Assembly: GCF_001636315.1 (NCBI RefSeq)
Contig: NZ_KV440949.1
Coordinates: 770,203-834,202, forward strand
Reading direction: 5' to 3'
Origin: Neobacillus mesonae
GTDB lineage: Bacteria > Bacillota > Bacilli > Bacillales > Cytobacillaceae
Length of the DNA stretch: 64,000 nucleotides
Below are positions 26,585 through 35,816 of the stretch, piece after piece; position 1 is the stretch's first letter; each line of letters begins with the position of its first letter. Below the pieces are notes generated by a model. The model was not told the DNA's origin. It made no database searches and saw only the letters and a program-made list of their open reading frames with translations. The translations under genes and the position numbers were made by a program.

Positions 26585-26620
26585 AAAAAACGCGATGAGT
26601 TTATTTTTTCTCATCGCGTA
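26585..26620 (-). terminator. Terminator of yqgE overlapping its last codons
   Basis: A perfect ACGCGATGAG/CTCATCGCGT stem is followed by six T. The first arm includes the last two codons and stop of yqgE. Confidence 0.9.
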
Positions 26621-27834
26621 GGCAGGGGCAATTGAACCTTTTTCATAAAATAATAAATTAATGTATGTCCCGCGCCCAACACCAATAATAAAATGGGAAT
26701 GCTTTTCTCTTCATTAAACAAGGTAATTGCTAAAAGGAAGGCTAAAATCGAGACCACCCTGCCAATATTTAAGAAAATCTCTCGGACAACGATATATTCA
26801 ATTCTCATTTCTGCAGCTTTCCATCCAAGACCGATTACATCATATGTAGTTGAAATATAAGGAACAAGGAGAAGCGGATAAGCAATGGCAATGATCCCGG
26901 CATAAATTAATAATTTGGCATAAGTTACCTCCCAGACGATTAGGATGACTGCGGCATAAAGCAATAACCCGCCAATGAGAATCGCCTTTTTGCGGAAATT
27001 CTTTTTAATCAGCCTTGAGGCTAGGAAATAGGCAATAAATGAAATTCCCGAATTAAGTAAACCATAGGTGCCTAGTGCCATTTCACTTCCAGTCGAAATA
27101 TAAACGAAGACCGAAATGACAAATAGAAACGTTCCTTCTCTCAACCCCTGGAAAAAGTGGGCATTTGTAACGAGCCGCCAATTTTCATTTTTCCTTCTTT
27201 CCTCAAAGATCCTTGTGAAACAATAATCTCCATGTGCTGGCCGCGGCTTCAACGAAAAGCTCATGAATACCGCTATGGCAAATAGTGCTAGTGATATGCC
27301 AAAAACAATCGTGTAACCAGTAAATTTTTCGAATCTTGTAATGATAATACCGGCAGCGATAGGACCGATCATTCCTCCGAAGGAAGACAAAATCCCCAAG
27401 AACCCGTTAAAAAAATCCCTTGTTTCAGGCTCCGTAATTTCAAAGGTTAACACATTGTAAGCCAGCCAATAAAATCCGTAGCCTATTCCCAATAGACCCC
27501 CAAGCAGCAATAAAAAATCAGCCGCCTTTGTTCCCGTTATTAATACAGTTAGATAAAAAAGCGCTAAAAAAATGACACCAATTCTCAGGACGATCACCCG
27601 GTCAATTTTTTTAGCCCATCGCCCTGCCAAAATAAAGGTTAACGGCTGCAACACAACGACTGCCAAATTATACAAAGCTAAATCTGAATACTTGCCTGTT
27701 TGTTTCCATAGATAAATGTTCACAAACGTGTTCGATAGGGCCACACTCAATGAATATAAACCGCCGATAATTAGTAATAATGATAAGTCTTTTGTTAATT
27801 CAACATCACCTAGAAATTTAAACTTTTTTGCCAT
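26611..27834 (-). CDS. yqgE: MFS transporter YqgE
   Basis: This 407-residue membrane protein has about twelve hydrophobic segments in two halves and a central charged loop (about 200-220). MFS-like motif A is represented by GRWAKKIDR in the 2-3 loop. Position between pbpA and sodA matches B. subtilis yqgE. Substrate unknown. ATG at 27834 is preferred over a TTG one codon upstream because AAAAAGGGGAG is better spaced. Confidence 0.88.
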   Translation of the reverse strand: MAKKFKFLGDVELTKDLSLLLIIGGLYSLSVALSNTFVNIYLWKQTGKYSDLALYNLAVVVLQPLTFILAGRWAKKIDRVIVLRIGVIFLALFYLTVLITGTKAADFLLLLGGLLGIGYGFYWLAYNVLTFEITEPETRDFFNGFLGILSSFGGMIGPIAAGIIITRFEKFTGYTIVFGISLALFAIAVFMSFSLKPRPAHGDYCFTRIFEERRKNENWRLVTNAHFFQGLREGTFLFVISVFVYISTGSEMALGTYGLLNSGISFIAYFLASRLIKKNFRKKAILIGGLLLYAAVILIVWEVTYAKLLIYAGIIAIAYPLLLVPYISTTYDVIGLGWKAAEMRIEYIVVREIFLNIGRVVSILAFLLAITLFNEEKSIPILLLVLGAGHTLIYYFMKKVQLPLPTR

Positions 27835-27906
27835 CAAAAAACTCCCCTTTTTCTTAAAAGGTAGTTTTCAACAAGGCCGTTGTTCTTATTCACATTTGAG
27901 GGAAAT

Positions 27907-27934
27907 AAAAAAAGACAGCCAAGGCTGCCTTTTT
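27907..27934. terminator. Bidirectional terminator upstream of yqgE
   Basis: An A-run, a CAGCC-AA-GGCTG-type stem and a T-run make it symmetric. It lies between sodA and yqgE. Confidence 0.75.
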
Positions 27935-27946
27935 ATTGAACTTCGA

Positions 27947-28010
27947 GAATTGTCTAGCTCCAGCGGCTAGCGACTAGTGTACTTCGCTAAACAGCCGCTT
28001 CCGCTTTTCT
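27947..28010. repeat. Dispersed Bacillus-type intergenic repeat
   Basis: The stretch contains TGTCTAGCTCCAGCGGCTAG and ends with GCCGCTTCCGCTTTT. I recognise this as a sequence family scattered through intergenic regions of many Bacillus genomes. The AGCGGCT/AGCCGCT arms can pair. It lies directly past the sodA stop and may act as an mRNA 3-prime structure. Confidence 0.6.
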
Positions 28011-28012
28011 AA

Positions 28013-28621
28013 TTATTTTGCTGCGCTGTAGCGCTTAGCAACTTCATCCCAGTTTACTACATTCCAGAATGCGCCGATGTAGTCAGGACGTTTGTTTTGA
28101 TATTTTAAGTAGTAAGCATGCTCCCAAACATCAAGGCCAAGGATAGGAGTTTTTCCTTCCATTAATGGAGAGTCTTGGTTTGGAGTGCTTGTTACTTCTA
28201 ATTCGCCGTTGTTTACAGCAAGCCAAGCCCAGCCTGAACCGAAACGAGTTGTAGCTGCTTTTGCAAACTCATCTTTGAAGTTTTCAAAGCTGCCAAATTT
28301 GCTGTTAATTGCATCAGCTAGTTCACCGCTTGGCGCACCGCCGCCATTTGGAGAAAGAATTGTCCAGAACAATGAGTGGTTAGCATGACCGCCGCCGTTG
28401 TTACGAACTGCAGTGCGAGCTGCTTCAGGAACTGCATCTAGATTAGAAATAACTTCTTCAACTGATTTAGAAAGCAATTCTTCATTACCTGCTAAGGCAT
28501 TGTTTAGATTAGTCACATATGTGTTGTGATGTCTTGTGTGGTGAATGTTCATAGTTTCTTTATCAATGTGTGGTTCTAGTGCATCTTCTGCATAAGGTAA
28601 TTTTGGTAATTCAAATGCCAT
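28013..28621 (-). CDS. sodA: Superoxide dismutase, Mn type
   Basis: This 202-residue cytoplasmic enzyme dismutates superoxide. Fe/Mn SOD hallmarks are the N-terminal [25 protein letters not shown] with the first metal His, [10 protein letters not shown], and the C-terminal metal site [18 protein letters not shown]. Length matches B. subtilis SodA. The GGGG-A-x(n)-G pattern near residue 76 favours manganese. It has a good GGAGGAATT site. Confidence 0.96.
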   Translation of the reverse strand: MAFELPKLPYAEDALEPHIDKETMNIHHTRHHNTYVTNLNNALAGNEELLSKSVEEVISNLDAVPEAARTAVRNNGGGHANHSLFWTILSPNGGGAPSGELADAINSKFGSFENFKDEFAKAATTRFGSGWAWLAVNNGELEVTSTPNQDSPLMEGKTPILGLDVWEHAYYLKYQNKRPDYIGAFWNVVNWDEVAKRYSAAK

Positions 28622-28964
28622 GGATAATTCCTCCTATGTAAAATATTTTTTGGCTTTAGTCGTCATTCTTAAAAGAATTATGATTTAAGAATTCTTCTAA
28701 AGCTTTAGTTTTAAGATACCAAAGTTAACCATAAGATTCAAATAAAAAGCTTTGTTTCACCATATATAAAATATCCTTTAACAAAGAATTTATGCTTCTA
28801 ATTTTATTTTTCGAAAAATTGTCATGAATGATCAAATATGCATTCTGCCAACGATATTTGTCATCCCCCCCTAAAGAGTCTTCCATTTTATACCTATTTT
28901 GTATTGACAATATACCAGCAATTTCTTTTAATCAAGCTGTAAAGATATCAAGGGAGTGGCACAA
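28622..28964. other. Divergent control region between sodA and the fnr-like gene
   Basis: The 343-base gap carries promoters for both directions. The sodA side contains AT-rich partly inverted repeats (AAAGAATTATGATTTAAGAATTC region near 28670-28700) without a match I would call a PerR or FNR box. A 61-codon minus-strand frame at 28725-28910 lacks a ribosome site and is not supported. Confidence 0.5.
28904..28932 (+). promoter_or_regulatory. SigA-type promoter of the fnr-like gene
   Basis: TTGACA at 28904-28909 is followed after 17 bases by TTTAAT at 28927-28932, about 33 bases before the start codon. Confidence 0.6.
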
Positions 28965-29660
28965 ATGGATGAAACCCGCTTTTTAATCTATAATTTTTTA
29001 TTACAGTTTTTTAAAAAAATCGAGCCCGTTCAAAAGGTAAAGGCAGGTACTGTCCTGTTTCATGAAAAGGATCCGGCCCAAAATGTTTACCTTTTATTAT
29101 CAGGAAGCATTGCCCTCGGAAGAGTTCATATACGAGGAAAAGAGTTCATTCTTAAAATATTAAACGAACAGGAAGTAATTATTGAATATCCATTATTTAA
29201 TGCAAATCCACATTATCAATTTTACGCGAAAGCATTGACCGATTGCGAACTGCTCACAATTAAGAGAGTACAGTTCGAAGACTATGTGTTAACAGATGCT
29301 GAAGCCATGAATGCGCTCGTCACCTGGTTAAGTACAAGCTACTTAAAAGCACAAATGAAATGCCAAGATTTAATAATGAATGGGAAAAAAGGCGGCTTGT
29401 ATTCCATCCTTATTCGCCTGTGCAATTCATATGGAGTCATGACAAAGGAAGGAATTCTCATCGACCTGCCATTAACGCATCAAGAACTAGCTAATTTAAC
29501 CTACGGAACAAGAGAAGTCATTCAGCGCTCACTAAAGGATTTACGTGAACTGAATATTATTTCCTATGAAAACCAAAAATTTACGATTAAAAATTTGGGT
29601 TATTTAAAGGATGCAGTAGACTGCCAAAACTGCTCGTTTGAAATTTGTGGAATCAATTAA
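28965..29660 (+). CDS. fnr: Crp/Fnr-family redox regulator with iron-sulfur cysteines
   Basis: The 231-residue protein has an N-terminal cyclic-nucleotide-binding-like beta-barrel (about 20-110), a dimer helix, and a winged HTH (about 165-210, LTHQELANLTYGTREVIQRSLKDL). It ends with Cys220-x2-Cys223-x4-Cys228 three residues from the C-terminus. This is the same spacing and position as the cluster-binding cysteines of B. subtilis Fnr, whose fourth ligand is an Asp; Asp135 in KCQDLIMNGKKG is the likely equivalent. It should control anaerobic genes. ATG at 28965 is preferred to GTG 28956 by AAGGGAGT spacing. Confidence 0.85.
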   Translation: MDETRFLIYNFLLQFFKKIEPVQKVKAGTVLFHEKDPAQNVYLLLSGSIALGRVHIRGKEFILKILNEQEVIIEYPLFNANPHYQFYAKALTDCELLTIKRVQFEDYVLTDAEAMNALVTWLSTSYLKAQMKCQDLIMNGKKGGLYSILIRLCNSYGVMTKEGILIDLPLTHQELANLTYGTREVIQRSLKDLRELNIISYENQKFTIKNLGYLKDAVDCQNCSFEICGIN

Positions 29661-29663
29661 ATA

Positions 29664-29698
29664 GAAAACGCCGCCTCCCAAAAGAGACGGCGTTTTCT
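29664..29698 (+). terminator. Terminator of the fnr-like gene
   Basis: GAAAACGCCG and CGGCGTTTTC arms form a strong stem ending in T residues just past the stop. Confidence 0.85.
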
Positions 29699-29774
29699 TC
29701 TGCTCAGCTCATTCTTGTATATCGTCTGGACAAAGGCTAAAATAGAATGGTGAATCTATGCAAAGGTGGTCTTT

Positions 29775-30548
29775 ATGAATATTTTTAAGCAGCTAGTCAA
29801 AAGTATCTATTCTCCTAAGGATATTGCCTTATTTCGTTTCCAAGGCATCGGAAAAACCATTCTTTATGTCTTTCTTCTCACCTTTATTTCCGTTCTGCCT
29901 TCTATTTTTTATTTAAGTTCAGCATTGTCTACTGGACTAGACTCGGCGAAAGCTTTTATAAAAGACGAAGCACCTGATTTCACCATTAAAGATGGTCAGT
30001 TATCAGCAGATACAAAGGTACCGGTTATCATTAATAATGACGGCTTTACTTTTTTTCTTGACCCGACAGGAACAATTTCCCCGGAACATGTTGCTGACGA
30101 AGGGAATGCCTTTGGACTTTTAAAAGATGAATTTGTATTATCAGCTGGTGGTCAGAGTGATTCATATGCATACTCAATGATGGAAGGTTTAAACATTAAT
30201 AAAGATGAACTTCTTAAATTGATTGATAGCATTAGCGGCTTAAAGGGTATCATCATCCCAGTTATATCGATTTTCATTTATTTATTTACTAGTGCATCAA
30301 GCTTTATTGAAGTTTCCATTCTTGCCCTTATTGGTTTGGCATTAAAAAACATTGCCGGCAGAAAGCTTACCTACCGTCACTTGTGGAGAATGGCCGCATA
30401 CAGTGAAACACTGCCGACGTTATTCTTCACAATTATGGCGGCACTTAAAACGACCGTTCCAAATACATTCTTCATCAATTGGTTCGTTGCCGTCATCGTC
30501 TTACTTTTAGCAATCAAAGAAATACCAAGGCCAAAAAAAGCAGCTTAA
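29775..30548 (+). CDS. yqgB: DUF1189 membrane protein (YqgB)
   Basis: This 257-residue protein starts MNIFKQLVKSIYSPKDIALFRFQGIGKTILYVFLLTF, the signature opening of DUF1189. One membrane helix (about 25-47) is followed by an outer domain (about 48-155) and four C-terminal helices (about 160-250). Role unknown. ATG at 29775 fits the AAAGGTGG site; the GTG at 29766 overlaps that site. Gene order (ispG, yqfZ and yqgB near sodA) agrees with B. subtilis, though orientation and neighbours differ slightly. Confidence 0.88.
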   Translation: MNIFKQLVKSIYSPKDIALFRFQGIGKTILYVFLLTFISVLPSIFYLSSALSTGLDSAKAFIKDEAPDFTIKDGQLSADTKVPVIINNDGFTFFLDPTGTISPEHVADEGNAFGLLKDEFVLSAGGQSDSYAYSMMEGLNINKDELLKLIDSISGLKGIIIPVISIFIYLFTSASSFIEVSILALIGLALKNIAGRKLTYRHLWRMAAYSETLPTLFFTIMAALKTTVPNTFFINWFVAVIVLLLAIKEIPRPKKAA

Positions 30549-30564
30549 ACCGCTGCTTTTTTTG
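30533..30564 (+). terminator. Terminator of yqgB
   Basis: GCAGC/GCTGC arms flanked by an A-run and seven T overlap the stop codon region. Confidence 0.8.
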
Positions 30565-30623
30565 TTCTATAAATCTGTGGACAAGCATACGTATGTACAA
30601 ATTCCTTTATGGAGGCTTGTCCG

Positions 30624-30974
30624 ATGAAAAATTTTGTTGGAGTTCTAATTGCAGTTCTAGTCATATACGTCATTTATTTCGATTTAACCGTCGGCACACT
30701 TCCCTCCTTGGCAAATCAACATGTAGAAAAATCCGTCAATCAACATGGAGAAATAAATGAAGCGATTCAAAATCCGAAAATGACATTACCTTATTTTGAC
30801 GCTAAAGTCGAACCGGGACAAACCGTTATTTCTGTTGTTGAACACCAGCTGGGCAAATCACTTCCAGTCTCCATTTCCGATTTAATTAATGATTTTAAAA
30901 AGTTAAACGAAGGACAGTCCCCAGAAAAAATAAAAATCGGTGTTACATATCATTTCCCGGACTACTCAAACTAA
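30624..30974 (+). CDS. yqfZ: Membrane-anchored LysM-like protein (YqfZ)
   Basis: The 116-residue protein has an N-terminal membrane anchor (about residues 3-22). A C-terminal degenerate LysM-like module follows (about 62-115: VEPGQTVISVVEHQLGK, DFKKLNEGQSPEKIKIG, YHFPDY). LysM modules bind peptidoglycan, so it is probably tethered at the cell surface. ATG at 30624 follows TGGAGG. It lies just upstream of ispG, where B. subtilis has yqfZ. Confidence 0.8.
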   Translation: MKNFVGVLIAVLVIYVIYFDLTVGTLPSLANQHVEKSVNQHGEINEAIQNPKMTLPYFDAKVEPGQTVISVVEHQLGKSLPVSISDLINDFKKLNEGQSPEKIKIGVTYHFPDYSN

Positions 30975-31081
30975 GACGAGGAATCCTTCTTCTTGTCAAA
31001 AATAGCGGAACATTGATACAATAACATAGATTTAATTAAAATCCCTGCTTACTTGAAAATATTAAAAGGGGCGAATTACAC

Positions 31082-32191
31082 GTGGGTGAAATTATACATC
31101 GTACCAAAACCCGTCCGGTTAAAGTTGGCAATTTAACAATCGGCGGGAATAATGAGATAGTTATTCAAAGTATGACAACGACCAAGACACATGATGTCGA
31201 GGCAACAGTAGCGGAGATTAAGCGGTTAGAGGACGCAGGCTGCCAAATCGTCCGTGTCGCATGTCCGGATGAACGGGCCGCTAATGCCATTGCTGATATC
31301 AAAAAACGGATCAATATTCCGCTTGTCGTTGATATCCATTTCGACTACAAATTAGCTCTTAAGGCGATTGAGGGCGGTGCGGATAAAATTAGAATTAATC
31401 CAGGCAATATCGGCAGACGAGAAAAGGTCGAGGCTGTCGTTAAAGCCGCTAAAGAACGCGGTATCCCTATTCGTATCGGTGTTAACGCCGGTTCATTAGA
31501 AAAAAGAATTCTTGATAAGTATGGCTATCCAACCGCTGATGGAATGGTGGAAAGCGCGCTCCATCACATCAAGATTCTTGAGGACTTAGATTTTCACGAC
31601 ATTATCGTTTCAATGAAAGCGTCTGATGTCAATCTTGCCATTGAAGCATATGAAAAAGCAGCGCGTACATTTGATTATCCGCTGCATTTAGGAATTACCG
31701 AATCCGGTACATTGTTCTCCGGTACCGTAAAAAGTGCGGCCGGATTAGGGGCCATTATTAGCAAAGGAATTGGAAATACGCTGCGTGTCTCCTTAAGTGC
31801 TGACCCAGTGGAAGAAGTAAAGGTTGCTCGGGAGCTGTTAAAAGTATTCCACCTTTCTTCAAACGCCGCAACATTGATTTCCTGCCCGACTTGCGGAAGA
31901 ATTGAAATCGACCTCATCAGCATTGCCAATGAAGTCGAAGAATACATTTCTAATATTAAAGCGCCAATTAAAGTTTCTGTTCTTGGCTGTGCCGTTAACG
32001 GACCTGGTGAAGCACGTGAAGCCGATATCGGCATCGCTGGTGCCCGCGGCGAAGGTCTGTTATTTAGAAAAGGTGAGATCGTTCGGAAAGTCCCAGAAGC
32101 GCAAATGGTCGAAGAATTGAAAAAAGAAATTGACAAAGTTGCTGAAGAATACTTTCAGAAAAAAGCAGAAGAAGAAAAGGTATCAAAATAA
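31082..32191 (+). CDS. ispG: 4-hydroxy-3-methylbut-2-enyl diphosphate synthase (flavodoxin)
   Basis: This 369-residue enzyme of the MEP isoprenoid pathway converts MEcPP to HMBPP using a [4Fe-4S] cluster. An N-terminal TIM barrel (opening [26 protein letters not shown]) is followed by the cluster domain with ISCPTCGR (about 264-271) and [12 protein letters not shown] (about 303-314), giving the three cysteine ligands and Glu. It starts at GTG with an AAAAGGGGCG site. The later enzyme IspH is also in this window. Confidence 0.96.
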   Translation: MGEIIHRTKTRPVKVGNLTIGGNNEIVIQSMTTTKTHDVEATVAEIKRLEDAGCQIVRVACPDERAANAIADIKKRINIPLVVDIHFDYKLALKAIEGGADKIRINPGNIGRREKVEAVVKAAKERGIPIRIGVNAGSLEKRILDKYGYPTADGMVESALHHIKILEDLDFHDIIVSMKASDVNLAIEAYEKAARTFDYPLHLGITESGTLFSGTVKSAAGLGAIISKGIGNTLRVSLSADPVEEVKVARELLKVFHLSSNAATLISCPTCGRIEIDLISIANEVEEYISNIKAPIKVSVLGCAVNGPGEAREADIGIAGARGEGLLFRKGEIVRKVPEAQMVEELKKEIDKVAEEYFQKKAEEEKVSK

Positions 32192-32196
32192 ATTAG

Positions 32197-32230
32197 AAAA
32201 AAAACCCGGCAAATGTATGCCGGGTTTTTT
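32197..32230. terminator. Bidirectional terminator between ispG and yqfX
   Basis: AAAACCCGGC and GCCGGGTTTT arms with A and T flanks serve convergent genes. Confidence 0.9.
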
Positions 32231-32248
32231 ACCACTATATGGCTTGAT

Positions 32249-32788
32249 TTAAAAAAATGGAAGAATAAAGATACCGATGATAATCGATACCGCTCCAATA
32301 CCAATTGCCCATGCGCCAAGGCTATTAGCCCCCCGGTTCCTTGCTACAATTCCAAGGACAATACCAGCGGCACCAAACAGAATTGGCAATACAAACAGCG
32401 ATAAGATCGATAATGCTAAGGCAACTGTTCCTAGACCTGCACCACCTGCTGCTCTTTCCCTATTGTCGTCCCGTGCTCGATCGCGGATGACCGGAACTGG
32501 AGCGGCAATTTCTGCTGCCGTCTCTTCCTGATAGGTCCTCGAACGGATCGGTACAGCAGCACCTCTTTGCGGATGTTGGTCATCCTTCTTCAACGAAACC
32601 CTCAGCGGCACCGAGGCCCCGATTTCTGAGGCAGTTTCCTCCCTAAAGCTCGAGGTTTGAGTTGGTACAGGTGTATCGTTCTCGGAAGCAACTTCCTCCC
32701 CTATGTCGGAAGGATAACTAGGGATCCCTTCGCCAATCATGGAACCTTTGAAGGCTTCCTTTACGTTATTGTCAGTTTTCTCCGCCAA
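32249..32788 (-). CDS. yqfX: YqfX-like membrane protein with Pro-Val repeat segment
   Basis: The 179-residue protein has a hydrophilic N-terminal half with at least three related segments ending in VP: EEVASENDTPVP, REETASEIGASVP and QEETAAEIAAPVP. The C-terminal half holds two membrane helices (about 116-145 and 152-178) of DUF4190 type. Position beside ispG matches yqfX, but the B. subtilis protein is shorter, so the repeated N-terminal part seems expanded. Function unknown. Confidence 0.75.
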   Translation of the reverse strand: MAEKTDNNVKEAFKGSMIGEGIPSYPSDIGEEVASENDTPVPTQTSSFREETASEIGASVPLRVSLKKDDQHPQRGAAVPIRSRTYQEETAAEIAAPVPVIRDRARDDNRERAAGGAGLGTVALALSILSLFVLPILFGAAGIVLGIVARNRGANSLGAWAIGIGAVSIIIGIFILPFF

Positions 32789-32979
32789 TTTGCATCCCTC
32801 GCTTTCAGTAATAGGAGCATTTATTATTGTTTACCTTTTAGCCATTTTTACTATGTCAAAGTTTAACTGAAATAGGCAGGGTTTCTTTTTCCGAAAAATT
32901 TTCACAAAAAAATATCTTTATCATTCATTTTTCTTTGGTAAAATTATAAGTAATGTAAAGCATTGAAGGTGAGCGAGAA

Positions 32980-33576
32980 ATGAAAAAAAGATTCGGAATT
33001 GATATAGATGGGACGGTTACTTGTCCAACCTCCTTAATTCCTTTTATCAATAAAGCATTTGATATGAATATTACCTATGAGGAAATTACTCAATATGATT
33101 TGACGCCTTTTGTAAACGTTCCAAGCGATGAGTTTGCCCGCTGGTTTTCCGAAAATGAACCGATGATTTATCAAGGATCCCCCATCGCATCAGGAGCAAA
33201 AAAAGCATTAGACAAGTGGAAAAGGGCTCATGAGTTATTTTTCATCAGTGCACGCGGCCCCCATTTACTCGATGTAACGAAACAATGGTTCATTGATCAT
33301 AATTTGACATTTCATCATATTGAATTAATTGGATCACATGACAAAGTCGAAACGACAAAAAAACACAACATCGATATTTTTTTCGAGGACAAGCATGACA
33401 ATGCCGTTGCCATCCATGAGGAATGCCGGATTCCTGTAATTTTATTTAATACCCCTTATAACCAAGATCCAATTCCAAATGGAGTGATCCGTGTTCACAA
33501 TTGGAACGAGGCATTAAACTGGGTAGACAACTGGCTGCGCCAGCAGGAAAACTCATACCAAACTGCCTTATCATAG
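32980..33576 (+). CDS. yqfW: HAD-family nucleotidase (YqfW, NT5C type)
   Basis: This 198-residue protein has HAD motif I DIDGTVT (8-14, two catalytic Asp), motif II region FFISARG (about 87-93) and motif III IFFEDKHDNA (about 127-136). The pattern fits 5-prime(3-prime)-deoxyribonucleotidase NT5C-like proteins that hydrolyse nucleoside monophosphates. Substrate untested. An AAGGTGA site precedes the ATG. Confidence 0.85.
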   Translation: MKKRFGIDIDGTVTCPTSLIPFINKAFDMNITYEEITQYDLTPFVNVPSDEFARWFSENEPMIYQGSPIASGAKKALDKWKRAHELFFISARGPHLLDVTKQWFIDHNLTFHHIELIGSHDKVETTKKHNIDIFFEDKHDNAVAIHEECRIPVILFNTPYNQDPIPNGVIRVHNWNEALNWVDNWLRQQENSYQTALS

Positions 33577-33578
33577 TC

Positions 33579-33616
33579 AAAAAAACAGCTTGCAGCTACT
33601 GCTGCAAGCTGTTTTT
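33579..33616. terminator. Bidirectional terminator between yqfW and zur
   Basis: Eleven-base ACAGCTTGCAG arms pair around a short loop with A and T runs on either side. Confidence 0.9.
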
Positions 33617-34030
33617 TCATTGAACACATTCCGGGCATTTCCCGTAAATTTCAAATTTATGTCCTGAAACCTCATATCCCTTTAAATTTTCGATTAACTC
33701 ATCCATCGGACAAGTCTCAATTTCTTTCGTTTTACCACAAGATAAACAAATAAAATGATGATGATGCTGATGAACTGTACAAGTAAAGCGAAAATGCTTT
33801 TCACCCGACAATTCCGTCATCTCTAAAATCCCCATATTCACAAACAAAGCCAAGTTCCGATAAATCGTATCAAAACTTAACCCGGGATAATCATCCTTTA
33901 GCTGTTCAAAAACATCTTTGGCTGTCAAATATTTATCATTATCCGCAAACACCTGCAGCATATCTTCCCTTTTACCCGTCTGTTTAAATCCGTTTTCCTT
34001 CAAATATTGAATTGCTTCATGAACGTTCAT
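33617..34030 (-). CDS. zur: Fur-family zinc uptake repressor
   Basis: The 137-residue Fur-type repressor has a winged HTH (about 14-80; [23 protein letters not shown]) and the metal-binding C-terminal domain. [14 protein letters not shown] gives the sensory His cluster and the first CxxC, and CPECVQ at the end the second CxxC (structural zinc). Start at 34030 with AAAAGGAG about ten bases upstream. It overlaps the end of the znuB-type gene by 14 bases, an arrangement with an ABC zinc importer that supports Zur over Fur or PerR. Confidence 0.88.
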   Translation of the reverse strand: MNVHEAIQYLKENGFKQTGKREDMLQVFADNDKYLTAKDVFEQLKDDYPGLSFDTIYRNLALFVNMGILEMTELSGEKHFRFTCTVHQHHHHFICLSCGKTKEIETCPMDELIENLKGYEVSGHKFEIYGKCPECVQ

Positions 34031-34889
34031 CGAGCCCGATCTCCTTTTGCACATGCCTTTTTATCATTAATTTTTTGTAAAAAATCGTCAATACTAAAAG
34101 CAATACGGCAATCATGACAATCGTACCACCAGGAGCCAAATCTAAATAATAGGCTGAAAATAATCCGCCAAGTACGGAAATTTCCCCAAACAGGATTGAA
34201 AAAAAGATTGTTTGTTTAAACCCCTTGGCAATACGGATGCTGGCTGCAACCGGCAGGGTCATTAAAGATGACACTAATAAAATACCGACAATCCTCATCG
34301 AAGCGGCAATCACCAGAGCAACCATCACAATAAAGATAAAATGAATTGTTTTTGCCGGAATCCCGGAGGCTTTTGCATGCTCCTCATCAAAAGATAAAAT
34401 AAATAATTCTTTATACAAAAGAATTATTGTGGCAACAACAACCACACTGATGATCAAAATAACGGCTAAATCAGTTCTGCTTACTGCTGTTACGCTGCCA
34501 AATAAATAACTGAACAAGTCCGTATTAAAACCGTTGGCAAGGGAAATAAAGATAACCCCCAGGCCAATGCCGCTCGAGAGGATAATCGGGATTGCCAGCT
34601 CCTGATAATGCTTATAAACACCCCTAAGCTTTTCGATAAACAATGAACCGCCGACAGAAAATACCATTCCTAAGTAAAGCGGGTTTAACCCCGCCATTAC
34701 CGCAAACTTTCGTTCAATTAAGAGGCTCGCCGCAATCCCCGCTAAAGTAACATGGCTAAGAGCGTCGGCAATCAGTGACAATCTTCTAACAACGATAAAC
34801 ACCCCTAATAATGGAGCAAGGAAGCCGATTAGAATGCCTGTCAGGAAGGCATTCTGCAAAAATTCATAATGAAAAATCCCTTGGATCAC
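34017..34889 (-). CDS. znuB: Zinc ABC transporter permease (ABC-3 family)
   Basis: This 290-residue polytopic permease has about eight helices. Family segments include [25 protein letters not shown] (about 30-54) and [21 protein letters not shown] (about 198-218). It pairs with the ATPase gene upstream (overlap of four bases) and zur downstream. No zinc-binding lipoprotein gene is adjacent, so it must be elsewhere. Confidence 0.9.
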   Translation of the reverse strand: MIQGIFHYEFLQNAFLTGILIGFLAPLLGVFIVVRRLSLIADALSHVTLAGIAASLLIERKFAVMAGLNPLYLGMVFSVGGSLFIEKLRGVYKHYQELAIPIILSSGIGLGVIFISLANGFNTDLFSYLFGSVTAVSRTDLAVILIISVVVVATIILLYKELFILSFDEEHAKASGIPAKTIHFIFIVMVALVIAASMRIVGILLVSSLMTLPVAASIRIAKGFKQTIFFSILFGEISVLGGLFSAYYLDLAPGGTIVMIAVLLLVLTIFYKKLMIKRHVQKEIGLDERS

Positions 34890-35659
34890 CTTAATACACC
34901 TCCGTGTTCGTGTTGATGGGAAAGCAGGTGTATATCGTGACCATATGTCTTGGACAACTCTTCCATTCTCATCTGTTCAAATTCACTTGTTTCACCATGG
35001 AAATGCAAGTGCTTATTAAGACAGGCAACATGGGATACCTTATCCGAAATTGTCCCGATATCGTGCGTTACAAGCAGCAAGGTAATTCCTCGATTTGTAT
35101 TTAAATCACTTAACATTTGGTAAAAAGAATTAACATTCTCGACGTCCACACCAACTGTCGGTTCATCTAGAATTAATAGCTTTGGATCACTGACAAGCGC
35201 ACGAGCAATAAACACCCGCTGCTGCTGTCCGCCCGAGAGTTCGCCAATATTGCGGTTACGAAATTGCTCCATGCCAACAGCCTTTAACGCCGCATCCACA
35301 GCAGCACCATGTTCCTTTTTAAAAAACTTAAACATCCCAATCCGCTTAGTTAAGCCGCTTGCCACGACTTCAAAGACAGTGGCAGGGAAGCCGGTATTAA
35401 AGGAATTGGCCTTTTGGGAAACATAACCAATCTTTTGCCAATCCTTAAATTTGCTGATATCTTGATTAAACAATAAAATATTGCCTTTTTGCGGCTTTAA
35501 TAAGCCTAAAATGAGTTTAAGTAAAGTCGATTTACCCGAACCATTTGGACCGACAATGGCTAAAAAGGACCCTTCCGGAATAGACAAGTTGATGTCATCA
35601 AGAACAAGATCCTTTTCGTAGCGATAAAATAAATGGTTTATTTCAATAATAGGTTGCAT
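34886..35659 (-). CDS. znuC: Zinc ABC transporter ATP-binding protein
   Basis: The 257-residue ABC ATPase has Walker A GPNGSGKST (about 37-45), signature LSGGQQQR (about 140-147), Walker B LLILDEPTVGVD (about 158-169) and switch VTHD. ATG at 35659 (MQPIIEINHLFYRY) fits AAAGGTGAG. A His-rich C-terminus (HDIHLLSHQHEHG) is typical of zinc ABC ATPases. It is controlled by the Zur-box-like dyad just upstream. Confidence 0.9.
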   Translation of the reverse strand: MQPIIEINHLFYRYEKDLVLDDINLSIPEGSFLAIVGPNGSGKSTLLKLILGLLKPQKGNILLFNQDISKFKDWQKIGYVSQKANSFNTGFPATVFEVVASGLTKRIGMFKFFKKEHGAAVDAALKAVGMEQFRNRNIGELSGGQQQRVFIARALVSDPKLLILDEPTVGVDVENVNSFYQMLSDLNTNRGITLLLVTHDIGTISDKVSHVACLNKHLHFHGETSEFEQMRMEELSKTYGHDIHLLSHQHEHGGVLR

Positions 35660-35679
35660 AATCTGCACTCTCACCTTTA

Positions 35680-35700
35680 ATATAAGAATCATTCCGATTT
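35680..35700 (-). promoter_or_regulatory. Zur-box-like operator upstream of znuC
   Basis: On the minus strand AAATCGGAATGATTCTTATAT resembles the Bacillus Zur consensus (AAATCGTAAT-N-ATTACGATTT). The left half fits well and the right half poorly. It lies 20 bases upstream of the znuC start, so bound Zur would block transcription of znuC-znuB-zur. Confidence 0.5.
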
Positions 35701-35816
35701 AACTTACAGTAGTATACAATAGCTGCTTTAGATTGTAAAGTCCGTTACGGTACGTAGAAAATCAATTGTCACACTCCTTCCGTTTCTTCATAAATTATCA
35801 TGGAGGAGTGATCAAT

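Noticed and set aside
28725..28910. Minus-strand 61-codon frame upstream of sodA
   Set aside because: No ribosome site, AT-rich composition, and it lies in a divergent promoter region.
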